The position numbers and the translations under genes were made by a program. This document shows, in pieces, positions 8,320 to 15,669 of a DNA stretch of 64,000 nucleotides; positions within the stretch are counted from its first letter, which is position 1, and each line of letters opens with the position of its first letter. The notes under the pieces are model-generated. The model did no database searches, was not told the DNA's origin, and saw nothing but the letters and a program-made list of their open reading frames with translations. The stretch spans positions 310,001-374,000 of the forward strand of contig NZ_CP061008.1 of NCBI RefSeq assembly GCF_014490035.1, given 5' to 3'. The stretch comes from Achromobacter xylosoxidans. Its GTDB lineage: Bacteria > Pseudomonadota > Gammaproteobacteria > Burkholderiales > Burkholderiaceae_B.

Positions 8320-9051
8320 ATGGCTGAACTGATGAACCGAGATGAATTCCGTACCGCGTTGGAAAACGCGATCAAGGGCAAGAGCGCCAACGCTTCGCCC
8401 TTTTCCATCGCCTGGGCAGAAGGCAAGCTCAGCCGCCAGCATCTGCAGCGCTGGGCCGAGAACCACTACCACTACGTGGGCCCGTTCGCTGACTACCTGG
8501 GCTACCTGTACGCACGCACGCCTGATTCCTACACCGAGGCCAAGGACTTCCTGCTGGCCAATATGTATGAAGAGGAAATCGGCGGCGACCGCCACACGGA
8601 CCTGCTGATCCGTTTTGCCGAAGCCTGCGGCACCACGCGCGAACGCGTCACCAACCCCGACAACATGTCGCCCACCACCCGCGCCCTGCAGAGCTGGTGC
8701 TACGCCGTGGCCATGCGCGAGGATCCCATCGTGGCGGTGGCCGGGTTGGTGGTGGGCCTGGAATCGCAAGTGCCGTCCATCTACCGCAAGCAGACGCCGA
8801 CTCTGCGCGAGAAGTACGGCTTCACCGACGAGGAAGTGGAGTTCTTCGACCTGCATATCGTGTCCGACGAAATCCACGGCGAACGCGGCTACCAGATCGT
8901 GCTGGAGCACGCCAACACGGTGGACCTGCAACAGCGCTGCCTGAAGATCTGCGAGATCGGCGCGCAGATGCGGCTGCTGTACACGACCGCGCTCTACACC
9001 GACTACGTGCAGCAGGAAATCACGCTGCCTGAACTGGGCCTTGCCGCCTGA
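8320..9051 (+). CDS. Heme-oxygenase-like diiron enzyme (CADD/PqqC/TenA-like)
   Basis: All-helical protein of 243 residues in the iron-containing redox (HDO) branch of the PqqC/TenA superfamily. A complete candidate diiron ligand set is visible: Glu85-x6-His92, Glu148, and His179-x3-Asp183-x2-His186. This spacing matches that recalled for the chlamydial diiron protein CADD. Related HDOs (UndA, SznF, BesC) use O2 for oxidative decarboxylation, N-oxygenation or C-C cleavage. The gene is followed by two ferredoxin genes and an unknown gene on the same strand, so the ferredoxins probably feed it electrons. It has a good ribosome site (GGAGCG). The substrate is unknown. A thiaminase/TenA role is unlikely given the metal ligands. 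Confidence 0.8.
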   Translation: MAELMNRDEFRTALENAIKGKSANASPFSIAWAEGKLSRQHLQRWAENHYHYVGPFADYLGYLYARTPDSYTEAKDFLLANMYEEEIGGDRHTDLLIRFAEACGTTRERVTNPDNMSPTTRALQSWCYAVAMREDPIVAVAGLVVGLESQVPSIYRKQTPTLREKYGFTDEEVEFFDLHIVSDEIHGERGYQIVLEHANTVDLQQRCLKICEIGAQMRLLYTTALYTDYVQQEITLPELGLAA

Positions 9052-9122
9052 GCACACCGCAAGACCGTCTGGCGCTGCGCGCCGGACGGCCGCGGCCCCG
9101 CAGAACCCAGAGCAGAAAATCC

Positions 9123-9422
9123 ATGCCTACCATCGTGTTTCATAAGGGCGGCCAGACCTACACCGACGTGGTGAAGGACAACACCAACCTGGTGGTGCGG
9201 GCCGGCATCAAGCAGTTTCCGTATCCGCATCTGCGCTACGAATGCGGCATGGGCAAGTGCGCCAAGTGCGCCTGCCGCGTGCTGGCCGGGGCCGAGCATT
9301 TGCCGCCGGTCAACTGGAAGGAAAAGAAGCAGCTGGGCGAACGCATCGACCAGGGCTACCGGCTGGCGTGCCAGCTCTGGCTCACCAGCGACATCGAGCT
9401 GGTCCAGGACGTGGAGGCATAG
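9123..9422 (+). CDS. 2Fe-2S ferredoxin (first of two)
   Basis: Plant-type [2Fe-2S] ferredoxin of 99 residues. The cluster ligands are Cys41-x4-Cys46-x2-Cys49 and Cys83, with an extra Cys51. It is a soluble electron carrier, lying 71 bases downstream of the HDO gene and just ahead of an unknown gene. The family is clear. That it reduces the diiron enzyme is inferred from position, and the FAD reductase at 15670 is the likely upstream donor. Confidence 0.9.
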   Translation: MPTIVFHKGGQTYTDVVKDNTNLVVRAGIKQFPYPHLRYECGMGKCAKCACRVLAGAEHLPPVNWKEKKQLGERIDQGYRLACQLWLTSDIELVQDVEA

Positions 9423-9427
9423 CGGCC

Positions 9428-9757
9428 ATGGACCCGGTGTACGTCATATTGACCACCAAGCCCGGCGTGTTCCGCACGGAAGCCGACGACGGCGCGGTGG
9501 ATATCCTTGAAACCTACGATTACGCGTTCTACGGCCGCGCGCTGGCCGTCTACCGCATCGCCCGCCTGCATGGCGAAACCAAGCTCATCGTCACCGAGGA
9601 AACGCCGCCCTACGTGGTGAATCGCGTGCCTTCCAAATTCCTGGAGAAGTTCGCGTCAGTGGAAGCGGCCCGCAAGGAACTGGCTCACCTGACGCGCTTC
9701 GGCAGCATGGAATCGACCTTGACGCTGCGCCCGGGCGCGGTCGCCGCGGAGCACTGA
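9428..9757 (+). CDS. Unknown 109-residue protein between two ferredoxins
   Basis: I do not recognise this protein. It begins MDPVYVILTTKPGVFRTEADDG and contains a mixed alpha/beta pattern, no cysteines, no signal peptide and no membrane segment. It starts 5 bases after the first ferredoxin stop and ends 5 bases before the second ferredoxin start, so it is almost certainly co-translated with both. Its position suggests a small accessory or substrate-delivery subunit of the HDO/ferredoxin system, but this is inference only. Confidence 0.75.
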   Translation: MDPVYVILTTKPGVFRTEADDGAVDILETYDYAFYGRALAVYRIARLHGETKLIVTEETPPYVVNRVPSKFLEKFASVEAARKELAHLTRFGSMESTLTLRPGAVAAEH

Positions 9758-9762
9758 ACAAC

Positions 9763-10104
9763 ATGGTCCAGATCACATTCATCTCCAATGGCGGCCTGGT
9801 CGCCACGGCGCCCGAGAACAGCAATCTGTTGCGCGTGTCGCTCAAGGAAAAAGGCGGCATTCCCTTCAAGTGCGGCGGCGGCCTGTGCGGCACCTGCAAG
9901 TGCCGCATCGAGGAAGGGCTGGAAAACACCGACGCCATCAAACCGAAGGAGCGCAAGCACCTGCGTCCGGAAGACTTCGAGGCCGGCTACCGCATGGCCT
10001 GCCAGACCTTCGTCAATGGCGACGTGAAGGTCTCGTGGGTGATCCAGAATGGCAAGGGCGTGGTGGTCGGCGCGGCGTCCGATCCGGTGGAAGCAGCGAC
10101 CTGA
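9763..10104 (+). CDS. 2Fe-2S ferredoxin (second)
   Basis: Second plant-type [2Fe-2S] ferredoxin, 113 residues, with ligands Cys37-x4-Cys42-x2-Cys45 and Cys80 (motif KCGGGLCGTCKC). It differs clearly from the first ferredoxin and has a longer C-terminal tail, so the two are not a recent tandem duplication. It is the last gene of the four-gene unit that starts with the HDO enzyme. Two dedicated ferredoxins for one oxygenase-like enzyme is unusual; one may serve a repair or alternative partner. Confidence 0.9.
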   Translation: MVQITFISNGGLVATAPENSNLLRVSLKEKGGIPFKCGGGLCGTCKCRIEEGLENTDAIKPKERKHLRPEDFEAGYRMACQTFVNGDVKVSWVIQNGKGVVVGAASDPVEAAT

Positions 10105-10200
10105 GGGCTGCTGCTCGCGGGCTGCAAGGCCGCGGCCGGCAGCCGAGGCCCCTGGCCGCGCGGCCGTCGCGGCGCTGTCAGCTTCTGGCGTGTCGCCGGG

Positions 10201-10956
10201 TCAGGCCACCGACGCGTGCGGCTGCTGCTGCGCTTCCGTATAGGCCTTGGCGGCGTTGTGCACGTGCTGGCTGGCCAGCAGCGCGGCCAGGTCGCCGTTG
10301 CCGGCGATGACGGCATTGAGGATCTGGGAATGCTCATCCCAGTTCTGCTTGGCGCGCAGCATGTTGCTGGGCGCGAACAGCAGCGCGGTGCGATCGCGCA
10401 GCGAACGCATCAGGTCGGTCAGCACCACGTTGCCGCCGATGGTCGCCAGCATTTCATGGAACTGGGAATTCAGCGCCAGGAACTTGTCCAGCTGTTCGCT
10501 GCGCGCGGCTTCCGTGCCTTCGCGCAGGAAGGCTTGCAGGCGTTCCACGGTTTTCTCATCGCGGCGCTGCGCCGCGAGCTTGGCGTTCAGGCCTTCCAGC
10601 GTGGCGCGCACTTCCACCATGTCGTAGGCGACCGCGTCGGACAGTACCGACACGGACGCGCCGCGGCGCGGCTCGATGGTCACCAGGCCTTCGGCGGCCA
10701 GGGCGCGCAGCGCTTCGCGCACCGGGATGCGCGACACGCCCATTTCTTCGGACAGGCGGCCTTCGACCAGGCGGTCGCCGGGCGTGAACTCGCCGCTGAG
10801 GATGCGCTCGCGCAGCTTGTCGCGGATGACGGCAAACAACTGCGGATGCTGCTCGCCGATCTTCAGCGAGGCGGAATGCTGCGTTGCTGCGGCTTGCGGG
10901 CTGACGGGTGAGGTTGTCATGGCGAGCAGGTTTGGCGTAATGGATACAGTCTCCAT
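10201..10956 (-). CDS. GntR-family regulator with FCD effector domain
   Basis: Transcriptional repressor of the FadR/FCD subgroup. The winged helix lies at about residues 40-105 (LRERILSGEFTPGDRLVEG, MGVSRIPVREALRALAAEG) and is followed by the all-helical FCD domain that typically binds metal and small carboxylates. Length is 251 from the ATG at 10956, but the in-frame ATG at 10920 (MTTSPVSPQ) is also plausible, because a near match to the cluster operator overlaps the upstream start. It lies between the HDO unit and the transport genes, and I infer that it controls all of them. Confidence 0.9.
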   Translation of the reverse strand: METVSITPNLLAMTTSPVSPQAAATQHSASLKIGEQHPQLFAVIRDKLRERILSGEFTPGDRLVEGRLSEEMGVSRIPVREALRALAAEGLVTIEPRRGASVSVLSDAVAYDMVEVRATLEGLNAKLAAQRRDEKTVERLQAFLREGTEAARSEQLDKFLALNSQFHEMLATIGGNVVLTDLMRSLRDRTALLFAPSNMLRAKQNWDEHSQILNAVIAGNGDLAALLASQHVHNAAKAYTEAQQQPHASVA

Positions 10957-10967
10957 TGTATTACCGG
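10954..10967. promoter_or_regulatory. Variant of the cluster operator at the gntR start
   Basis: CATTGTATTACCGG here closely resembles the reverse complement of the site at 8251 (CATTGTATACCGTC), with one base inserted in the core. It overlaps the first start codon of the regulator gene, which would fit autoregulation. Weaker than the other four sites. Confidence 0.35.
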
Positions 10968-10998
10968 GTGTAGCTGCATGGCTTGGCGGGGCGCCGCA

Positions 10999-11742
10999 TC
11001 AGTGTCCCCAAAAAGCCTTGGCCAGCACGCCCAGCGCGCCCAAGGCGCATACCGCCAGCAGCACGCTGCGCACCGCGCGCGGCGGCAGGCGGTGGCGCAG
11101 CCGGTTGGAGACCGCAAAACCGGCCAGCAGGAAAGGCGCCAGGCTGAGCGCCAGCCCGGCGTGATAGCCCGTATACCGCTTGGCCCATGCCAGCATGGCC
11201 AGCGAGAAGATCGATCCCAGGAACAGCACCATGCCCAGCGTGGCGCGCAGGCGCGGCGGCGCCGCGTGCTGCATCACGATGGCGATGGGCGGTGCGCCCA
11301 CCGAGGTCATGGTGCCCATGATGCCAGAGGCCACGCCCGCGCCGGACACGCGTCCCGGCGTGGCGGAAAAGTGCAGGCCGGCCGCGCTCAGCGCCACGGC
11401 CACCAGGATCAGGGCGGCGAACAGCACCCCCAACGCCTGCGGCGCGAAGCGCGTCATGGCGTAGATCGCGATCAATGTGCCGACGGCGCGGCCCGCCAGC
11501 GCGTAGGACACCGAAGGCCAGTCGATGGCGGCCCGCTCGCGCAACGCGGTCAACAGCGAAATGAAACCGCCCAGCGTCAAGAGCGGCCCCGGCGCCAGTT
11601 GCGGGAAGAACATGGCCGCCACCGGCGCGGCGAACATGGCGAAGCCCACGCCGCCCACGCCCTGTGCGATCGCGGCGCCGAACACCACGGCGGCCATGGT
11701 GGCGTACTGGAGGAGATCGGGGTACGGCAGGGAGGATGTCAT
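10999..11742 (-). CDS. TauE/SafE-family membrane carrier
   Basis: Integral membrane protein of 247 residues in the TauE/SafE (DUF81) family, which exports sulfite, sulfoacetate and other organic anions. It has about eight hydrophobic segments in two homologous halves (AIAQGVGGVGFAMFA in the first, GVASGIMGTMTSVGAPP in the second, both family hallmarks). It is encoded downstream of a GTATAC motif at 11764 and reads towards gntR. In this context it may export a by-product or import the substrate. Confidence 0.87.
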   Translation of the reverse strand: MTSSLPYPDLLQYATMAAVVFGAAIAQGVGGVGFAMFAAPVAAMFFPQLAPGPLLTLGGFISLLTALRERAAIDWPSVSYALAGRAVGTLIAIYAMTRFAPQALGVLFAALILVAVALSAAGLHFSATPGRVSGAGVASGIMGTMTSVGAPPIAIVMQHAAPPRLRATLGMVLFLGSIFSLAMLAWAKRYTGYHAGLALSLAPFLLAGFAVSNRLRHRLPPRAVRSVLLAVCALGALGVLAKAFWGH

Positions 11743-11758
11743 GCCCGGCTTAATCGTT

Positions 11759-11775
11759 ACTATGTATACGATAGT
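11759..11775. promoter_or_regulatory. GTATAC-centred palindrome ahead of the TauE gene
   Basis: ACTATGTATACGATAGT has the inverted arms ACTAT and ATAGT around a GTATAC core (11764-11769). It lies 17 bases from the TauE start codon. It is the most symmetrical of the repeated motifs and fits a dimeric GntR-type operator. Confidence 0.55.
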
Positions 11776-11921
11776 CTATCCAGGATTTTTCTGAATTTCA
11801 TGAGATGCTGCAAAAACTAGGGTAATCCCCTGATTTTTAGGCGTTATTCATGGGTTTTTCAGAATTATCGCTTTCCCTAGGCGCTGCATATTTTGATTGG
11901 TATGGCTACAAACGAAATATA

Positions 11922-11927
11922 GTATAC
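11922..11927. promoter_or_regulatory. GTATAC motif ahead of the permease gene
   Basis: A second GTATAC in the same AT-rich 229-base divergent promoter region, 44 bases ahead of the permease start at 11972 and within the stretch AAATATAGTATACCGAATG. Having one motif before each divergent gene suggests coordinated control. Confidence 0.5.
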
Positions 11928-11971
11928 CGAATGTGGCGCCATAACAGCCACGCATACAAGGGGAATAGCAC

Positions 11972-13504
11972 ATGCAAGCGGACGTAGTGCTCAACGCTGC
12001 TCATTGGATGTACCTGATCAGCGTGGCCGCCATCATCCTGACGATGATTCTGCGGGCCAACGTGGTGGTGCCGTCGGTGATCGGCACCTTTCTGGTGGTG
12101 CTTGCCATCACGGGCAATCCGATCAGCGCCCTGATCGGCATTTTCTCGGCCAGCTTCGTGGCTGCGAAGGAGCTGTTCAACATCTTCCTGGTGATCACCT
12201 TCATGACGGCGCTGCTCAACGCGCTGAAAACCCTGCAGGCGGACGTGCGCATGGTGCAGCCGTTTCGCCGCGTCATGCGGGGCGGACATTCGTCCTTTCT
12301 GATCATCGCTCTCTGTACTTATGTGATCTCGCTGTTCTTCTGGCCCACGCCTGCGGTGCCGCTGGTGTCGGCCATCCTGCTGCCCGCTGCCATCGCGGCG
12401 GGCCTGCCGCCCTTGGCGGGCGCCATGGCCATCGCCATCGCCGGACAGGGCATGGCGCTGTCCTCGGACTACGTGATCGGCGTGGCGCCCAGCATCAGCG
12501 CCAAGGCCGCCGGGGCGGCGGTCAGCGCCGCCGTGGTCGCGGACCGCGCGCTGGTGCTGTCGCTCATCACCGGCGGGGTCGCGCTGGTGGCGGCCTACCT
12601 GCTGATCCGCAAGCACATCGTGCCGGCCGACGCCGGGCTCCTGTCCGCCTGGCAGGCACGGGCGCAGGACGGCAGCCTGGCCCGCATCGAGCAGTCCGGC
12701 TCGTTCGACAAGGCCGAGCTGGCCCGCGGCACCATGGGTGCGGACCCCGCGCTACCCAGCGGCCCGGCCCTGAGCGACGAAGAGCGTCGCCGCGTGCGCT
12801 GGTCCAAGACCTTTGCCGTCGTGACGCCGCTGGCCTTTCTGGCCGTGATCGCGGTCATGGTGCTGCCGCGCCTGTTCCCGTCCCTGCCCGCGCTGCGCGG
12901 CGGCGACGCGGCGGCGCTGGTGGGCGGGGTGGCCTTTGTTGTGATGATGCTGGTGACCCTGGCCGCGGAAGGCCCGCGCAAGATGCTGGACGTCTGTCCG
13001 GAGCACGTCACCGACGGCTTCGTGTTCGCCTTCAAGGCCATGGGCTCGGTGTTGCCGATCGCGGGCTTCTTCTTCGTGGGCGCCAATGAGACCGCCGCGC
13101 AGATCCTGGGCGTGCCGCAAGCGCAGGCGCCGGGCCTGCTGTTCGAAGTGATTTCCGCCGGCCAGCACCTGATTCCCGAAAACCATTTCCTGGTGGCCTT
13201 TGGCGTGCTGCTGGTCGGCATGATTACCGGCATCGACGGTTCAGGCTTCGCGGGCCTGCCTCTGACCGGCACCCTGTCCGGCGCCCTGGGGCCGGTGGTG
13301 GGTGTGGACCCGGCGACGCTGGCGGCGGTGGGGCAGATGGGCGCGGTCTGGACGGGCGGGGGCACGCTGATCGCCTGGTCCTCGCTCATCGCGGTGGCGG
13401 GCTTTGCGCGGGTCAACGTGCTGTCGCTGGTGCGCGCCCTGCTGTTGCCGGTGCTGCTGGCGCTATTCGTTTCGACGATCTGCGCCGTGCTGATCTGGAG
13501 CTGA
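11972..13504 (+). CDS. Multi-spanning permease of unknown specificity
   Basis: Integral membrane protein of 510 residues with 10-12 hydrophobic segments. A hydrophilic loop of about 75 residues lies near residues 215-290 and splits it into two halves. The repeat-like re-entrant stretches AIAIAGQGMALSSDYVIG and VGMITGIDGSGFAGLPLTG resemble ion-transporter/CitMHS-type anion carriers, though I cannot assign a family firmly. It has a strong ribosome site (AAGGGGA) and a terminator after the gene. Its place between the GntR regulator and the aldehyde dehydrogenase suggests that it imports the pathway substrate. Confidence 0.8.
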   Translation: MQADVVLNAAHWMYLISVAAIILTMILRANVVVPSVIGTFLVVLAITGNPISALIGIFSASFVAAKELFNIFLVITFMTALLNALKTLQADVRMVQPFRRVMRGGHSSFLIIALCTYVISLFFWPTPAVPLVSAILLPAAIAAGLPPLAGAMAIAIAGQGMALSSDYVIGVAPSISAKAAGAAVSAAVVADRALVLSLITGGVALVAAYLLIRKHIVPADAGLLSAWQARAQDGSLARIEQSGSFDKAELARGTMGADPALPSGPALSDEERRRVRWSKTFAVVTPLAFLAVIAVMVLPRLFPSLPALRGGDAAALVGGVAFVVMMLVTLAAEGPRKMLDVCPEHVTDGFVFAFKAMGSVLPIAGFFFVGANETAAQILGVPQAQAPGLLFEVISAGQHLIPENHFLVAFGVLLVGMITGIDGSGFAGLPLTGTLSGALGPVVGVDPATLAAVGQMGAVWTGGGTLIAWSSLIAVAGFARVNVLSLVRALLLPVLLALFVSTICAVLIWS

Positions 13505-13526
13505 TACCTGTATGTGGTGCTGCTTT

Positions 13527-13551
13527 GGGGTCCCTGCGGGGACCCTTTTTT
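13527..13551 (+). terminator. Rho-independent terminator after the permease gene
   Basis: GGGTCCC-N4-GGGACCC hairpin followed by six T residues, 23 bases after the permease stop. It separates the permease from the aldehyde dehydrogenase transcript, which has its own promoter motif at 13607. Confidence 0.85.
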
Positions 13552-13606
13552 CCAGGGGGGCCGCCCTGAAGCAGGGGTTTACACGTATCGATCCATATTG
13601 ATTAAA

Positions 13607-13615
13607 GTATACAAT
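13607..13615. promoter_or_regulatory. GTATAC motif ahead of the aldehyde dehydrogenase operon
   Basis: GTATACAAT, identical over nine bases to the site at 8251, and at nearly the same distance from its start codon (63 versus 60 intervening bases). TACAAT at 13610-13615 is a candidate -10. The identity and spacing shared with the HDO promoter are the best evidence for common regulation. Confidence 0.6.
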
Positions 13616-13678
13616 GTTCATAAGCCAACCCGCCCAGGCAATCGCGGCCAGCCGGGCGCAGATTAAGGAAGAGCTCCC

Positions 13679-15139
13679 GTGGACGACCTCTCGCAGCAAA
13701 CATTCCTGAACCACATCGGCGGCAGCTGGGTGCCCAGCGGCACCGGCAAGACGGCGCCCAACATCAACCCGGCCGACACCAGCGATATCGTGGGCCGTTT
13801 CCAGGTGTCGGACGCGGAAGACGCCCGCCAGGCGGTGGCGTCCGCCGAAGCCGCCTTCGCCGGCTGGCGCGATACCCCGATTTCCAAGCGCGCCGCCATC
13901 CTGTTCCGCGCGGCCCAGTATCTGGAAGACCACGCCAACGACATCGCCCGCGAACTGACTCGGGAAGAGGGCAAGAGCCTGAACCTGGCCAAGGACGAGG
14001 TGCTGCGTTCGGCGCAGACGATCCGCTTCTACGCCGTGGAGGGGCAGTCCTTCACGGGCGAGACCTATCCCAACGACGACCCGGACATGGTGGTCTACAG
14101 CCAGCGCGAGCCGCTGGGGGTGGTGACGGTGATTTCCCCCTGGAACTTCCCCATCTCCATTCCCGCCCGCAAGATCGCCCCGGCGCTCATCACGGGCAAT
14201 ACCGTGGTGTTCAAGCCCTCGTCCGACGCGCCCATGTCGGGCTACCGCCTGACCGAAGCCTTCGTCCAAGCCGGCCTGCCGGCCGGGGTGCTGAACTTTC
14301 TGACCGGCCCGGCCGGCGCGGTGGGCGAGGCAATTACCGGCGCGCGCGCGGTGCGGGCCATTTCCTTTACCGGCTCCACTGCCGCAGGCGAACAGATCCA
14401 CCGGACCGCGGGCCTGACCACCCGTACGCAGATGGAGTTGGGCGGCAAGAACCCCCTGATCGTGCTGGCGGACGCCGACCTGGACCGCGCCGTGGACCTG
14501 GCGGTGAAGGGCGGCTTTTCGCTCAGCGGCCAGGCCTGCACCGGTACCAGCCGGGTGCTGGTGGACAAGCGCGTGCGCCAGGCCTACACCGACAAGCTGC
14601 TGGTCCGCATCAAGGCGCTGACCATCGGCAACGGCCTGGACGGCAACTTCGACCTGGGGCCGCTGGCCACGGCCAAGCAGCTGGACAACGTGCTGGGCTA
14701 TGTAGCGGCAGGCAAGCAGGAAGCCACCCACCTGTACGGCGGCGACCGCCTGACGGGCGCCGGGTTCGAGCGCGGCTATTACGTGTCGCCGGCGCTCTTC
14801 ACCGACGTCACGCAGCAGATGCGCATCGCCCGCGAAGAGATCTTCGGCCCGGTGATCGCGCTGATCGAAGTGGACGGCTACGAAGACGCCATCGCCAAGG
14901 CCAACGACACCGAATACGGCCTGTCGGCCGCCATCGCCACCACCGATGCGCGCTATGCGCACCGCTTCGCCCGCGACATCCAGGCCGGCACGGTGAAGAT
15001 CAACCGGACCACCACCGGCAACCTGATCAATGCGCCGTTCGGCGGGCTCAAGCATTCCAGCACCTCCACGTTCCGCGAATCGGGGCGGGTGGGCCTGGAG
15101 TTCTACACGCAGATCAAGACCGTCTACCGCGCCGGCTGA
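13679..15139 (+). CDS. NAD(P)-dependent aldehyde dehydrogenase
   Basis: Aldehyde dehydrogenase of 486 residues, the usual length, oxidising an aldehyde to the acid. Catalytic Glu253 (MELGGKNP) and Cys287 (SGQACTGTSR) are present, with the coenzyme motif PWNFP near residue 155 and FTGSTAAG near residue 229. It resembles the benzaldehyde/vanillin and alpha-ketoglutarate semialdehyde groups, but the substrate is not certain. The start is GTG, chosen because AAGGAAGAG lies just upstream. It heads a three-gene unit with GlcG and a ferredoxin-FAD reductase. In a pathway with an HDO enzyme it could oxidise the aldehyde that enzyme releases (inference). Confidence 0.9.
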   Translation: MDDLSQQTFLNHIGGSWVPSGTGKTAPNINPADTSDIVGRFQVSDAEDARQAVASAEAAFAGWRDTPISKRAAILFRAAQYLEDHANDIARELTREEGKSLNLAKDEVLRSAQTIRFYAVEGQSFTGETYPNDDPDMVVYSQREPLGVVTVISPWNFPISIPARKIAPALITGNTVVFKPSSDAPMSGYRLTEAFVQAGLPAGVLNFLTGPAGAVGEAITGARAVRAISFTGSTAAGEQIHRTAGLTTRTQMELGGKNPLIVLADADLDRAVDLAVKGGFSLSGQACTGTSRVLVDKRVRQAYTDKLLVRIKALTIGNGLDGNFDLGPLATAKQLDNVLGYVAAGKQEATHLYGGDRLTGAGFERGYYVSPALFTDVTQQMRIAREEIFGPVIALIEVDGYEDAIAKANDTEYGLSAAIATTDARYAHRFARDIQAGTVKINRTTTGNLINAPFGGLKHSSTSTFRESGRVGLEFYTQIKTVYRAG

Positions 15140-15177
15140 GGCCGCGGCTCCCAATCGCAAGCAGAAGAGGTATCCCC

Positions 15178-15657
15178 ATGAAGCAGGTCTATCGTCTGGA
15201 ACTGGAAGAAGCGCGCGTGATGGTCCGCGCGGCCATCGCAAAATCCGAGGAAATCGGCGTGCTGGAGTCGATCTGCATCGTCGACGACGGCGGCTATCCC
15301 ATCGCCCTGGAGCGCATGGACGGCGCCCGCATCACCGGCCCGCAGATCGCCTGGAACAAGGCCTTTACCGCCGCCGGGCACAAGCGTTCCACCCATCTGT
15401 TCAACACTCCGCCCAACGGTCCGGCGCTGCCTGGCAACGAGGCCTTCGGCATCCAGTGGAGCTTTGACGGCAAGTTCGCCGTGTTCGTCGGCGGCTTTCC
15501 CATCGTGGTGAACAACGAGGTGATCGGGGGCGTGGGCCTGAGCGGCGGCAACGGCGAACAGGACACCAAGGCCGGCCTGGCCGCGCTTGCCGCGCTGGCG
15601 GCGCTGCTGGAGCCGCGCGGCATGAAAGTGCTGGTCGAGGCGGATATCAAGAAATAA
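15178..15657 (+). CDS. GlcG/HbpS-family protein
   Basis: Member of the GlcG/HbpS (DUF336) family, 159 residues. The hallmark stretch VDDGGYPIALERMDGA lies at about residues 40-55 and the C-terminal GGVGLSGGNGEQD near residue 120. Family members include the streptomycete heme-binding HbpS and proteins often found beside oxidoreductase genes, but no single function is established. There is no signal peptide. It follows the aldehyde dehydrogenase by 38 bases and precedes the reductase by 12. Confidence 0.88.
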   Translation: MKQVYRLELEEARVMVRAAIAKSEEIGVLESICIVDDGGYPIALERMDGARITGPQIAWNKAFTAAGHKRSTHLFNTPPNGPALPGNEAFGIQWSFDGKFAVFVGGFPIVVNNEVIGGVGLSGGNGEQDTKAGLAALAALAALLEPRGMKVLVEADIKK

Positions 15658-15669
15658 GCGAGGCCGGCC

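Noticed and set aside
11171..11176. A further GTATAC as a fifth operator
   Set aside because: It lies inside the TauE coding sequence and lacks the flanking AAT or the palindromic arms.
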